64,000 nucleotides of DNA from Luteimonas sp. RC10 (GCF_014192745.1 NZ_JACHYJ010000010.1:41250-105249), one strand, 5' to 3'; positions 18,552 to 27,309 are shown, counted from the first letter of the stretch. Translations and numbers: made by a program. Notes: generated by a model from the letters alone, not told the origin.

Positions 18552-19673
18552 TCAGGCGAGCAGCCGCGCCCAGCCCTCGAAGCCCTCCACGCGCCGGAGC
18601 ACCAGCTTCACACATACCAGCAACGGCACCGCCAGCAGCAGGCCGACGATGCCCCACATCCAGCCGAACAACAGCAGTGCCAGCACCAGCATCAATGGCG
18701 ACAACGCCATCCGCCGGCCCAGCACGATCGGAGTGACGAACTGGCCCTCAAGCGTATGCAAGGCCAGATAGATCGCCGCCGGAATCACCGGCGCCCAGGC
18801 CGGGGTCGGCCAGGTGCCCTCATAACTGACGAAGCCCATCAGCAGCATCAGCAGCACGCCGATCAGCGGACCGACATAGGGGGCGAAATTCAACAGCGCA
18901 ACGACCGTTCCCCACAGCAGCGCATCCTGCAGGGGCAGCCCCATCCACAGCAGAATGCCGGCAAACAGCGCGCCCAGCAGCGTGTTGATGATCGAGATGG
19001 TCAGGACGTAGCGGGAGATCTCGCGCTCGATCGACTGCAGGATGTCGACCGTGAGCTTACGGCGCTGCCGGTCGGGCAGCAGAGCGATCGCATTGCGTTG
19101 CAGGTTCTCGCCATAGACCATGAAAAAGAAGGTCAGCAGCACCACTGCCAGTACCGAGGCCAGCATGCGCGGCGTGGCGACGAGCGTCCGCCACGAGCTG
19201 TCGTCCTGGATCCGCACCACCTGCACGCGACGCTGTGGGCGGTCCTCGGTCGCACGCGCGAAGGTTTCCGCCGCCCGGTTCGCCTGCTGCACCGGCTGGG
19301 TCATCTGCTTCAGGCGCGGCGCCAGCGCCCGCAGCTGTTTGGGCGCCTGCTGCACCCATTCGCTGGCCGGCCCGTAGAGCTGGGTGCCGAGCAGCCCGGT
19401 GGCAGTGAGCCCGGCGGTCAGCACCAGCAGGGCGCCGAGGAAACGTGGGATCCACAGCCGACGCAGGCCGCGCAGCACGGGATTGCCGACCAGCGCGAAG
19501 AACATCGCCAGCAGCACCGGCAGGATCACGCCTTGCGCGGCCCACAGCGTGGCGAGCACCACCAGCGTGGTCAGCACCACCAGCGCAGTCGATGCGCGTG
19601 GACGGGGAGCGACAGGCGTGGGCACCGGCGGCGGTGCATCCTCCGGCGGAGGCGGCGTGGTCGGGGTGCTCAT
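18552..19673 (-). CDS. AI-2E family (PerM/YdiK-like) transporter
   Basis: 373-residue inner-membrane protein. A Pro-rich cytoplasmic tail of ~28 residues precedes helices 1-3 (A-L-V-V-L-T-T-L-V-V-L-A; V-I-L-P-V-L-L-A-M-F-F-A-L). A soluble helical segment follows (residues ~100-165), then the C-terminal helices. The family motif near N-F-A-P-Y-V-G-P-L-I-G is present. Members are called AI-2 exporters from TqsA, but many transport other things or are uncharacterised, so quorum signalling should not be assumed. It lies 28 bp after the YqjK-like gene at 19702 in the leftward run. Confidence 0.9.
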   Translation of the reverse strand: MSTPTTPPPPEDAPPPVPTPVAPRPRASTALVVLTTLVVLATLWAAQGVILPVLLAMFFALVGNPVLRGLRRLWIPRFLGALLVLTAGLTATGLLGTQLYGPASEWVQQAPKQLRALAPRLKQMTQPVQQANRAAETFARATEDRPQRRVQVVRIQDDSSWRTLVATPRMLASVLAVVLLTFFFMVYGENLQRNAIALLPDRQRRKLTVDILQSIEREISRYVLTISIINTLLGALFAGILLWMGLPLQDALLWGTVVALLNFAPYVGPLIGVLLMLLMGFVSYEGTWPTPAWAPVIPAAIYLALHTLEGQFVTPIVLGRRMALSPLMLVLALLLFGWMWGIVGLLLAVPLLVCVKLVLRRVEGFEGWARLLA

Positions 19674-19701
19674 CGAAGGAAAGGGCGCGTCGGGGACGCG
19701 C

Positions 19702-20262
19702 TCAGCGTCCGGATTCCGAGATTTCGGTGGCCGCCTCGGCAGGTCGGGGCTGGGCGTCGTAGGTGGGCTCGGGGCGACGGCGGTCGGCGCGAGGGGACGG
19801 GACCGATACGGTCACGGTGTCGTCTGCGCCGGTCGCGACATGGGCCGATGCGGCGGCAGGATCGACGGGTGGGGCCGTCGCAGCAGCGCCTGCGGTGGGC
19901 GATGCCGCCTCGGTGGCGGCGTCGGCTGCGGCGTCTTCGGAGGCGTCGGCGGCTTCGGCCGCCTGCTTGGCACTGACCGCGGCGATCGTCGCCTGGATCG
20001 ACGACGCCAGGCCCGACAGCGCGCTGATCATCTGCAACGACTTCGGCCCGCCGATCTTGCCCAGCCGCCGCAGCGCCCGCTTGGGCTGCGAGACGCCCAT
20101 CGCGAATCCGCCGATCAGGCCGGCAATCACGATCCGGGACGGCGTCCAGGCCTCGCGCCAGCTCGAACGCAACGCGGCGTGGCGGTCGAGGGTCTGCACC
20201 ACGCGCCCATCGACCAGCGCCTCGGCACGTTCGACCCGTGTCTTGAGCCCTTCGAAGTTCAT
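19702..20262 (-). CDS. Hypothetical envelope protein with Ala-rich C-terminus
   Basis: 186 residues. The start at 20262 overlaps the stop of the holin-like gene upstream (ATGA). The N-terminal ~60 residues are basic and helical, with one weak hydrophobic segment (R-I-V-I-A-G-L-I-G-G-F-A-M-G-V). A second amphipathic stretch follows (A-L-S-G-L-A-S-S-I-Q-A-T-I-A-A-V). From ~residue 105 the chain is low-complexity Ala/Glu/Thr/Pro and probably disordered. No family is recognised with confidence; its place after YqjD- and YqjE-like genes matches YqjK-type companions, which is inference from order. Confidence 0.75.
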   Translation of the reverse strand: MNFEGLKTRVERAEALVDGRVVQTLDRHAALRSSWREAWTPSRIVIAGLIGGFAMGVSQPKRALRRLGKIGGPKSLQMISALSGLASSIQATIAAVSAKQAAEAADASEDAAADAATEAASPTAGAAATAPPVDPAAASAHVATGADDTVTVSVPSPRADRRRPEPTYDAQPRPAEAATEISESGR

Positions 20263-20780
20263 GGCGTCCTCGATTGCTGCGTTGGCCGCGGGGGCGGGGT
20301 GGCCTCGTCGTCCTCGTCTGGGGTGCTTTCGGAGAACAGTCCCAGCCGCGTCAACTGGCGCCGGGTCGCGTGCATGCCGGCATGATCGAAGAACACCGAG
20401 ACCCGCCAGGCCGCCAGCGCGGTCACCAACAGGCTGATGGCCATCGCGATCGAGATCGAGGCCAGCCACGACAGGCCCCAGGATTGCAGCAACGCGATCG
20501 CGGCGCCCATGGCCAGCAGCCAGGCCGAGGCGCCGAACACCACGGAGACTGCCGACCATGCCAGGGCCCGCCCCAGTGCGCTGCGGGCCAGGGCGAAGTC
20601 GGCCGAGACCAGCTTGCGCAGGGCGCGCCCGGTATCGAGTCCCGAGCCCAGCGTCTCCTTGGCCGCCGCGCGGACGCGGCGGACGCTCTCATCCAGGTTC
20701 GGTACCTCGCCGGGCGCGCGGGTTGCGCTGCCGGCCGGTTGCCCCTCGCGCGGGTCTTCCCCGGTCACGCGCTCGGTCAT
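20259..20780 (-). CDS. Phage-holin-family / YqjE-like membrane protein
   Basis: 173 residues: an acidic N-terminus, an amphipathic helix (V-R-R-V-R-A-A-A-K-E-T-L), two hydrophobic hairpin helices (L-A-W-S-A-V-S-V-V-F-G-A-S-A-W-L-L; S-I-S-I-A-M-A-I-S-L-L-V-T-A-L-A) and a soluble tail ending in Asp/Glu/Pro. This layout is that of the YqjE/holin superfamily III proteins found beside yqjD. Despite the name these are chromosomal envelope proteins, not phage lysis genes. It is 12 bp downstream of the YqjD-like gene and translationally coupled to the next gene. Confidence 0.8.
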   Translation of the reverse strand: MTERVTGEDPREGQPAGSATRAPGEVPNLDESVRRVRAAAKETLGSGLDTGRALRKLVSADFALARSALGRALAWSAVSVVFGASAWLLAMGAAIALLQSWGLSWLASISIAMAISLLVTALAAWRVSVFFDHAGMHATRRQLTRLGLFSESTPDEDDEATPPPRPTQQSRTP

Positions 20781-20792
20781 GTCGATCCGCGA

Positions 20793-21149
20793 TTACTTGG
20801 TACGGGCGAGCTTGGCGATGATCCAGCCCGCCGCGAACGCCGTGCCGAACGCGGCGATGGGACGCTCGCGGATCAGGTCGGCGGCACTGTCGATCAGATC
20901 GCGGCCCTTCTCCATGAGCAGGTCGGCCTGTTCCTTCGCTGCGGCGGTACCTTCCTCGACGGCGGCCAGCCCGGCAGAGGCCGAGCCGGCGAGATCGGCC
21001 TTGACGCTGGCCTTGCCGAGCTTGAGCTCCTCGCCCGCGACACCGGCCGCATTCTTGACGGCCGAGGTCGCGTCACGCGCAGCCTGCGCCAGGTGGTTAC
21101 CGGCTTCGCCGAGATTGGACTTCACCGCTTCGGTCGAGGTGGGGCTCAT
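20793..21149 (-). CDS. YqjD/ElaB-like (DUF883) tail-anchored protein
   Basis: 118 residues. A long amphipathic helix rich in A/E/K (coiled-coil-like, residues ~5-85) ends in I-R-E-R-P-I-A-A-F-G and a single C-terminal hydrophobic segment (A-A-G-W-I-I-A-K-L). This is the pattern of YqjD/ElaB/YgaM, tail-anchored inner-membrane proteins that in E. coli bind ribosomes in stationary phase. Ribosome binding here is family inference. It heads a set of three small envelope genes and follows the Do-protease gene by 55 bp in the same direction. Confidence 0.8.
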   Translation of the reverse strand: MSPTSTEAVKSNLGEAGNHLAQAARDATSAVKNAAGVAGEELKLGKASVKADLAGSASAGLAAVEEGTAAAKEQADLLMEKGRDLIDSAADLIRERPIAAFGTAFAAGWIIAKLARTK

Positions 21150-21204
21150 GTTCGCTCACTCCTGTGTGGGACGTGCCGTGCGGATGCGCACGGCGCGGAT
21201 GGGG

Positions 21205-22629
21205 TCAACGCATGATCACGTTGTAGATGCGTCCGCCGCGTGAAATGCGCATGGCCAGATCGGTCGGACGGTTGGCCAGCGAATCGCGGAATCCGGCGAG
21301 GTCGCGGAACTCGCCACTGTTGGCTGCCAGGATCAGGTCGCCTTCGCGCAGGCCATTTTCGAACGCCCGGCTGCCCGGTGCCACCTTTTCGATGCGCACA
21401 CCGCCGATGCGGTTGTTCTGGCGACGGATCGCCTCGGGCAGGTCGGCCAGGGTCGCGCCGGCCAGGCGCGGATCGAAGCTTGCGCCGTCGCGGGGCAATG
21501 CGCGCAGGCGGGTGTCGATCTTCAGCGGCTTGCCGTCGCGCAGCACCTCCAGCGTGACCGGCGCATCGAGCGTCTGCAGGCCCTGGAAGTTGCGCAGGGC
21601 CTCGCTGTTGTCGATGCGCTGTCCGTTGGCGGCGATCACCACATCGCCCGTCCGTAGCCCGGCGTCGGCGGCCGGCGAGCCGCCGTAGACGCGCGTGACC
21701 ACCGCGCCGCGCGGGGTCTCCAGGCCCAGGCCTTGCGCGATGCGCGCATCCACGGTCTGGGTGTCGACGCCGAGCGTGCCGCGCTGCACGCTGCCGGTGG
21801 TCGCCAGCTGGGTCATCACGTTGCGCGCCAGACCGATCGGGATCGCGAACCCCAAGCCGATGTTGCCGGCCATGCTGCCCTGGGTGTTGAAGCTGGCGGT
21901 GTTGATGCCGACCAGTTCGCCGCGCAGGTTGACCAGCGCGCCGCCCGAGTTGCCGGGATTGATCGACGCGTCGGTCTGGATGAAGTTCTGGAAGCCCACG
22001 CCCGGCACGTTGCTGCGCTCGACCGCCGAGACGATGCCTGAGGTCACGGTCTGGCCGAATCCGAATGGGTTGCCGACCGCGACCACGAAATCGCCGACCT
22101 GCAGATTGCTGTCCTGCGCCAGCGGGATCGCGGTCAGGCCCGAGGCCTTGACCCGCATCAGCGCCACGTCGGTGTCGACGTCCGAGCCGATGAACTCGGC
22201 CTCGAGCGTGCGCCCGTCCGACAGCGTCACCGAAACATCGTCGGCGCCTTCGATGACGTGGTGGTTGGTGAGCACGTAGCCCTGCGCGGCATCGACGATG
22301 ACACCCGAGCCCAACGATTCGTTGATACGTTCCTGCGACAGCTCGGGGAACATCCGGCGGAAGAAGGGATCGTTGCCGAACGGGCTCACCCGCACGCGCT
22401 GCTTGGTGTGCACCGAGACCACCGAGGGCGTGACCTGGCGCAGCATCGGCGCCAGCGACGGCAGCGGCTGGCCATCGACGGCGGCGGGCAGGGCGACCAT
22501 CGGCACCGCGGCGGTGCCAGGTGGCGTCGCCGCCGCAGGCTGCTGCAGCGCGTCGCGCATCGCAGTGGCGGCGAAGCCGCCGAATGCGGCGGCAAGGGTC
22601 AGGGCGAGAAGCGTGGTCTTGGCTCGCAT
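21205..22629 (-). CDS. Do-family periplasmic serine protease (DegP/DegQ/MucD)
   Basis: 474 residues. The signal peptide is M-R-A-K-T-T then a hydrophobic run cleaved near A-T-A (~residue 23). The trypsin-like domain has catalytic His124 (T-N-H-H-V-I), Asp154 (D-T-D-V-A-L) and Ser228 (G-N-S-G-G). Two PDZ domains follow, the first from ~R-G-T-L-G-V-D (residue ~290) and the second from ~A-D-L-P-E-A-I. The Q-linker length (residues 75-105) is closer to DegQ/MucD than to DegP. It degrades or refolds damaged envelope proteins. A sigma70-like promoter (TTGAGC, 17 bp, TACGTT) reads leftward near 22690-22715. Confidence 0.93.
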   Translation of the reverse strand: MRAKTTLLALTLAAAFGGFAATAMRDALQQPAAATPPGTAAVPMVALPAAVDGQPLPSLAPMLRQVTPSVVSVHTKQRVRVSPFGNDPFFRRMFPELSQERINESLGSGVIVDAAQGYVLTNHHVIEGADDVSVTLSDGRTLEAEFIGSDVDTDVALMRVKASGLTAIPLAQDSNLQVGDFVVAVGNPFGFGQTVTSGIVSAVERSNVPGVGFQNFIQTDASINPGNSGGALVNLRGELVGINTASFNTQGSMAGNIGLGFAIPIGLARNVMTQLATTGSVQRGTLGVDTQTVDARIAQGLGLETPRGAVVTRVYGGSPAADAGLRTGDVVIAANGQRIDNSEALRNFQGLQTLDAPVTLEVLRDGKPLKIDTRLRALPRDGASFDPRLAGATLADLPEAIRRQNNRIGGVRIEKVAPGSRAFENGLREGDLILAANSGEFRDLAGFRDSLANRPTDLAMRISRGGRIYNVIMR

Positions 22630-22965
22630 GGCGGTGGCATCCCCTGTCGGCGTGGCCGTGGCGGAACGAATCGGGTCGGAGATCGAACGTAGTGGCTGCG
22701 GCGGCGTTGCTCAAGCGTCTGCAAGACCGGCGGCGGCCAGCGCCCGCGCAGTGTCGCTGCATTCGCTTGAATCGGTGTTGAAGTCCGCATTCATGCGTCC
22801 GCCGTTGCGCGCCACCCGATCAGGTCGGGCGCCCTGCCAGTGCGGCGACCAGGCATGGCCACCAAGGCCCGCCACCCATGGCGCGCCGCTACTCGACCGC
22901 AGCTGCGCGCGTTACATTGCCGAGTGCGGGCGATGGGCCCGTACGCACAGGACGGGGGCAGCAGC
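22630..22965. other. Divergent intergenic region
   Basis: 336 bp between the leftward Do protease and the rightward histone-like gene. It must hold both promoters. I see a possible leftward TTGAGC-17-TACGTT pair near 22690-22715 and a weak rightward -10 (TTACAT) near 22911. No gene or strong inverted repeat is visible. Confidence 0.5.
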
Positions 22966-23565
22966 ATGGGCAAGGACAAGGGGAAAGCCGCCGGACGCGC
23001 CGGCGACGTGGTCGCTGTCGTGCGCAAGCGGGTCCGCACGGCTGCCGCATCGGTCGAGACCGCCGCCCGGCAGGCCGAGGCGGCCGTGGCGGACGGCGCG
23101 CGCACGCTGGGCGATCGCGCCAGCCGCATCGTGGCCAAGGCCGCCGATGCGGTGAGTCGGCGCGTGGCCGCAGCGCGCGAGACGCTGGAGAGCGCGCAAT
23201 CGGCCGCCGCGTCCGAAATCGCCGTGCTCAAGCGCAAGGGCGTCGGACGGACCGCGACCGAGCGTGCAGCTGCGAAGACGCGTTCGGTAGACGCCGCCAA
23301 GAAGACGGCTGCGCGTCCGGGCGCCAAGCCGGCAGCCAAGACCGCCGTTCGCAAGGTCGCCAAGAAGGCCGCCCGGCAGCTCACCGACGCCGGCAACGTC
23401 GTCAAGAAGGCGGCGAAGAAGACCGCCAAGACAGCGACCAAGAAGACCGCCAAAAAGGTGACCAAGAAGGCGACCAAGAAGACCGCCGGCGCGACGACGA
23501 CCCAGGCAGCGCGTACCGGCACGGCGGCCAAGGCCCCGCGCAAGTCGGTCGCCAAGACGCGTTAG
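22966..23565 (+). CDS. Histone-H1-like / AlgP-like lysine-alanine-rich protein
   Basis: 199 residues. The N-terminal ~105 residues are helical with mixed charge (V-A-V-V-R-K-R-V-R-T; A-R-T-L-G-D-R-A-S-R-I-V). The C-terminal ~95 residues are low-complexity repeats of K-K-T-A-K, K-K-V-T-K and K-A-T-K-K-T-A, resembling the C-terminal tail of eukaryotic H1 and of Pseudomonas AlgP. Such tails bind DNA non-specifically. The start at 22966 follows G-rich sequence without a strong ribosome site. Two further frames through the repeats are open only because of the codon repeat. It converges with the response-regulator gene. Confidence 0.82.
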   Translation: MGKDKGKAAGRAGDVVAVVRKRVRTAAASVETAARQAEAAVADGARTLGDRASRIVAKAADAVSRRVAAARETLESAQSAAASEIAVLKRKGVGRTATERAAAKTRSVDAAKKTAARPGAKPAAKTAVRKVAKKAARQLTDAGNVVKKAAKKTAKTATKKTAKKVTKKATKKTAGATTTQAARTGTAAKAPRKSVAKTR

Positions 23566-23665
23566 GCACTCGCGCGTCGGTTTTGCTGGACGCCCTGCGG
23601 CGCGGCGCAGGCCGCACCGAACGGGCTGCTCGACCGCCATGCCGTGACGGCATGGCGGCGATGGC

Positions 23666-24376
23666 TCAGGCGACCGCCTGGCTCAGATCCGCGATCCGGT
23701 AGCCGGCGCCGGTGATCGTGTGCAACAGCTGGACCGGCTGGTCGCGATCGATGATCTTGCGCAGGTTGTACAGGTGGCTGCGCAGGGTGTCGGAGTCGGG
23801 CAGGCTCAGCCCCCAGATCTCCTGTTCGATCTCCCGGCGGGTCACGACCCGTGGCGCTTCGCGCATCAGGATGGTCAGAATCTTCATCGCGATCGGCGCG
23901 AGATTGAGCTCGCGTCCGCCGCGCTGGACACGCAGCGAGACCGGGTCCAGCCGCAGGTCGCCGACCTCCAGCACCGCAGCGCCGACCTCGCGGCGATCGC
24001 GGCGGATCAGCGCTCGGATCCGGGCCTCGAGTTCCTTGATGTCGAACGGCTTGGTCAGGTAGTCGTCCGCGCCGGCCTCCAGGCCCTCGATCTTCTCCTC
24101 CAGCGAGTCGCGCGCGGTCAGCATCAGGATCGGGGTCGCATTGCGGCCGTCCGCACGCAGGCGGCGGCACACCTCGATGCCACCCAGGCGCGGCAGCATC
24201 AGGTCCAGCACGATGACGTCGAACGGATTTTCGGAGGCGATGTTGTAGGCGTCCAGGCCGTCGGCGGCATAGTCCACTTCGAACCCACGGCTTTCCAGAT
24301 ACTCGCCGACCGGCTCGGAAATATTGCGGTTGTCCTCGACCAGAAGGACGAGGCCTCCGGGGCTGTGATGCGCCAT
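23666..24376 (-). CDS. OmpR/PhoB-type response regulator (no kinase gene beside it)
   Basis: 236 residues from an ATG with GGAG eight bases before it; the frame is open 15 codons further. The receiver domain has Glu14-Asp15, phospho-acceptor Asp58 (V-L-D-L-M-L-P) and Lys in L-T-K-P-F-D. The winged-helix output domain ends in D-T-L-R-S-H-L-Y-N-L-R-K and G-A-G-Y-R-I. No histidine kinase gene is adjacent; the upstream gene in the same direction encodes a GGDEF protein, 102 bp away. Either its kinase is elsewhere or it works with c-di-GMP signalling; both are inference. Confidence 0.93.
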   Translation of the reverse strand: MAHHSPGGLVLLVEDNRNISEPVGEYLESRGFEVDYAADGLDAYNIASENPFDVIVLDLMLPRLGGIEVCRRLRADGRNATPILMLTARDSLEEKIEGLEAGADDYLTKPFDIKELEARIRALIRRDRREVGAAVLEVGDLRLDPVSLRVQRGGRELNLAPIAMKILTILMREAPRVVTRREIEQEIWGLSLPDSDTLRSHLYNLRKIIDRDQPVQLLHTITGAGYRIADLSQAVA

Positions 24377-24478
24377 CCAACGAACTCCGACTGCAGTTAA
24401 GGTCCGCGAAGGTCGCATCAAATCGGTGCAGGTCCGGTGAACGCGGCGGCGCCCCGGTCAGGCGGTCGTGCAGCGTCG

Positions 24479-26113
24479 TCAGGCGACCGCGGCCGCGGCC
24501 GTTTCGGTCCGATCGCGGCCGCCGCGCTTGGCCGCATACATCGCCGAATCCGCGCGGCGCAGCAGGGCCGCGGTGTCCCGGTCGAGCGGGTGCAAGGCAC
24601 TCACGCCGGCGCTCAGGGTGACCTGGAGGCCGGCGATGCCCAGCGCACTGCCGATGTCCTGCAGTGAGACGCGGAGCACGTCGATGCGGGTCTGCGCATG
24701 CACCGGCTCGGCGCCGGGCAGGATGGCCAGGAATTCCTCGCCGCCCATGCGCGCGATGTGGTCGGCATCCCGGAAGGCGTGTCGCAACGCGCGGGCCACA
24801 TGACGCAGGACACGATCGCCGGTCTCGTGGCCATGGACATCGTTGATGCGCTTGAAGTGGTCGACGTCGAGGAAGGCGATCGTCAGTGGTGTGCGGGTAT
24901 CGCGCGCATCGGCCATGCACTGCTCGAGTCGTTCCAGCGCGGCACGCCGGTTGGGCAGGCCGGTCAGGGCATCGGTCTGCGCGAGCATGCGCATCTCGTC
25001 GCGTTGTCGACGCAAGCGGCCCAGGCGCAGTGTCAGGGTCATGCTGCAGGTCAGGGCCAGCCAGCCGCCGGCCAGCATGAACGCCTCGACTTTCCACAGC
25101 GCCAGCGCATCGGGCCAGGCCGCCTGCAGGCCGGCGATCGGCAGGAACGGGATGACGCCGGCCAGCAGCAGCAAGCCGTCGCCGCGGCGCTGCGTCAGTG
25201 CGGTCAGTGCCGCGATCGCGAACGCCAGACACAGCAGATAGAAACCCAGCTCGATCGCAACCGAGAGGCCCGCCACTGCCTGCACCGGCAGCCAGGGGAC
25301 CACGACGGCCATCGCGATCAGGCCGCGCGCGCCCCACGTGGCGGCGCGGTCGAGCCGTGGGTGTCGTCGTCGCAGGCCCGACTGGCGCAGCAAGGCGCTG
25401 GTGGTCAGTCCGGCCATGCCCAGCCCCAGCCCGACCAGGGCCTGCACGGTCATGCCGGCCACCGGAAGCCAGGGCCGGGGCCAGGCCCACAAGCCGGACA
25501 GCAACGCCTGCCACAGTGCGAACAGCGATGCGGCAACTGCATAACTGGCGAATGCACGCTCGCGGGTGGCGAAGAACGCCAGCAGTGCCGAGACCAGCAA
25601 GGTCAGCACCACGGCGATCGACGCGATGCGGACCGCGAAGCGGGCGATGTCGGCTCGCTGGATCGGCGCTGGCTCGCCCAACTGGACGATCGGCCGCCAC
25701 AGCGGCAGCGCGTTGTCGTCGAAGCCGACCTCGATCGGCGCGGTGTCACCCGCCTCGGGCACGATCACTGCACCGACCCCGGCGCGGAACCGCGAATCCA
25801 GCGATCGGGCGTCTTCGGGCGAGCCACAACGGATGCGCGTGCCGTGCCGGATGTCGACCGAGCCGGCGAAGGTGTTCATGACCACCACGGCCTGCGGCGC
25901 GCCGGACCAGCCGCCCTCGGGGGCCGGCAGGCGCAGTGCGACATGCGGCCCGGTGTGCGCATGGTCGCAAGTCTGTGAGGCCTCGACCGCCGTCGTCGGC
26001 TGGCCCGTGACCACAGGGGCATCGTCATGCCACCCGACGCAGGCTGCCAGCGACAGCACGCCTGCACAGATCGTCAGCAGCCCCGCCTTGCGCATCCCCG
26101 ATCCTGCCTTCAT
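24479..26113 (-). CDS. Membrane diguanylate cyclase with 7TM sensor region and lipobox
   Basis: 544 residues. A signal sequence ends in a lipobox-like L-A-A-C (Cys ~25). A periplasmic domain of ~150 residues follows, then seven to eight helices (residues ~185-370) like 7TMR-DISM sensors, then a GGDEF domain starting D-A-L-T-G-L-P-N-R-R. The active site is G-G-E-E-F (~460), and an inhibitory site R-D-A-D sits in the standard position before it, so both synthesis and product inhibition look intact. It should make c-di-GMP in response to an external ligand. A start six codons later (26095) is possible. It is divergent from the gene at 26248. Confidence 0.9.
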   Translation of the reverse strand: MKAGSGMRKAGLLTICAGVLSLAACVGWHDDAPVVTGQPTTAVEASQTCDHAHTGPHVALRLPAPEGGWSGAPQAVVVMNTFAGSVDIRHGTRIRCGSPEDARSLDSRFRAGVGAVIVPEAGDTAPIEVGFDDNALPLWRPIVQLGEPAPIQRADIARFAVRIASIAVVLTLLVSALLAFFATRERAFASYAVAASLFALWQALLSGLWAWPRPWLPVAGMTVQALVGLGLGMAGLTTSALLRQSGLRRRHPRLDRAATWGARGLIAMAVVVPWLPVQAVAGLSVAIELGFYLLCLAFAIAALTALTQRRGDGLLLLAGVIPFLPIAGLQAAWPDALALWKVEAFMLAGGWLALTCSMTLTLRLGRLRRQRDEMRMLAQTDALTGLPNRRAALERLEQCMADARDTRTPLTIAFLDVDHFKRINDVHGHETGDRVLRHVARALRHAFRDADHIARMGGEEFLAILPGAEPVHAQTRIDVLRVSLQDIGSALGIAGLQVTLSAGVSALHPLDRDTAALLRRADSAMYAAKRGGRDRTETAAAAVA

Positions 26114-26247
26114 GCCTGCCTCGTCCACCGCTTCGCGTCGAAGCAGCCCCTGCGCCTTCCCAAGGAAGGGACGACATGGTACGGGATGGGCGGGATCAGC
26201 CGTCGTCCGAGTTGGCGTACCCTGTCGCGCCCCGCCGGATCCGCACG

Positions 26248-26568
26248 ATGGGTACGCGCGCCATCGTCCACCTCCTGCTCCACGCCGCCGTGCCGGCGCT
26301 GCTGGCCTGGATGTTCTGGCGCAAGCGGTTCCTGCACGCCTGGGGCCTGCTGTTGCTCGGCTGGCTGATCGATCTCGATCATCTGGTCGCCGACCCGGTG
26401 TATCAGCCCGATCGCTGCAGCATCGGATTCCATCCATTGCACACCGCGCCTGCGGTCGCGCTCTACGGCGTCCTGGTGGTGCCGCGGCGCACGCGGCTGC
26501 TGGCGATCGGTCTGCTGGTGCACATCGCGCTCGATGCGATCGACTGTGTGTGGATGCGTCACGGCTGA
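26248..26568 (+). CDS. Small membrane protein, DUF6122-like
   Basis: 106 residues from an ATG at 26248; an in-frame ATG at 26176 would add an unlikely charged tail. Three to four helices (I-V-H-L-L-L-H-A-A-V-P-A-L-L-A; A-W-G-L-L-L-L-G-W-L-I; L-A-I-G-L-L-V-H-I-A-L-D-A-I-D) carry conserved-looking His/Asp pairs: D-L-D-H-L near the middle, F-H-P-L-H, and H-I-A-L-D near the end. Membrane-embedded His/Asp motifs recall metal-dependent membrane hydrolases such as YdjM-like proteins, but activity is unproven. Family name from memory, moderate certainty. Confidence 0.75.
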   Translation: MGTRAIVHLLLHAAVPALLAWMFWRKRFLHAWGLLLLGWLIDLDHLVADPVYQPDRCSIGFHPLHTAPAVALYGVLVVPRRTRLLAIGLLVHIALDAIDCVWMRHG

Positions 26569-26654
26569 CAAGGGTCGGGCCGCGGCCAGCGGCGATTCAA
26601 CGAAACACTGGTAGCGTGGGCCGTCGCCCTCGGGCGTAAAACGGGACCTGCGCC

Positions 26655-27206
26655 ATGCGCACTTCGATGCTGACCTGGCTGCTTGCGGCCACACTGGCGC
26701 CGCCGTTGGCCCATGCCAGCGATGGACGCGCCGACCTGCGCCTGCCCGAAACGCCGATGTTCACCGGCGAGGCCGCCTTCGGCGAGGGCGAATACACCGG
26801 GCCGCGCACCGCGACGCCGGCCTGGCGTCAGCGCCACGACGACGCCCTGGTGCGGCGCGGCGGTTGCCCGACGGCGCCCGACTGCCAGGAGCGCGCGGTC
26901 ACCGGCAGCGTCAGCACCGGCATCGGCCATTCCTCGCGCGGAGGCACCAGTCACTGGAACGCCGCCGATCTGAATCTGTGCCGCGAGCGCGAAGGCGAGG
27001 CAGGCGGCACCGTGAATCTCAATCTGCGCGTGGCGCGCTCGGACGGTCCGATGGGCTACCGCGGCCTGGGCCTGCTGCCCGGCGACGGGATGTACGACGC
27101 GTTCGACACGCCATTCGGGCCGACCTGGCGCGACATCCACGACCCGTGGCCGGCCGGGCGGACGCGCTCGGGCTCGTGGACCGAGGGGCGTCGGCCCTGG
27201 CGCTGA
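26655..27206 (+). CDS. Secreted hypothetical protein
   Basis: 183 residues with a clear signal peptide (M-R-T-S-M-L-T-W-L-L-A-A-T-L-A-P-P-L-A-H-A, cleavage after ~21). The mature part is Gly/Arg/Asp-rich with three Cys (R-R-G-G-C-P-T; P-D-C-Q-E; L-N-L-C-R-E), the first two five residues apart. It has no membrane segment, no known motif and a basic C-terminus (G-R-R-P-W-R). No family is recognised. Spacing of 86 bp from the membrane-protein gene leaves room for its own promoter. Confidence 0.72.
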   Translation: MRTSMLTWLLAATLAPPLAHASDGRADLRLPETPMFTGEAAFGEGEYTGPRTATPAWRQRHDDALVRRGGCPTAPDCQERAVTGSVSTGIGHSSRGGTSHWNAADLNLCREREGEAGGTVNLNLRVARSDGPMGYRGLGLLPGDGMYDAFDTPFGPTWRDIHDPWPAGRTRSGSWTEGRRPWR

Positions 27207-27309
27207 GCGTGCCGCGCTCGAGCCGCGCCACATTGCATCGCGCTCACATCCGCCTGCCTACATTGGCTCGGCGCCATCCGGCGCGATGCAGCGAAGTGGA
27301 GGCGAAACG

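Noticed and set aside
16271..18736. 821-codon open frame opposite the aminopeptidase and HAD genes
   Set aside because: It spans two well-supported genes on the other strand and has no recognisable domain.
18552..19673. AI-2 quorum-sensing system
   Set aside because: Only an AI-2E-family permease is present, with no luxS or lsr genes. The family covers many unrelated transporters.
20259..20780. Phage holin as sign of a prophage
   Set aside because: The holin-superfamily name is misleading. The neighbours are YqjD-like and other chromosomal envelope genes, with no phage structural or lysis genes.
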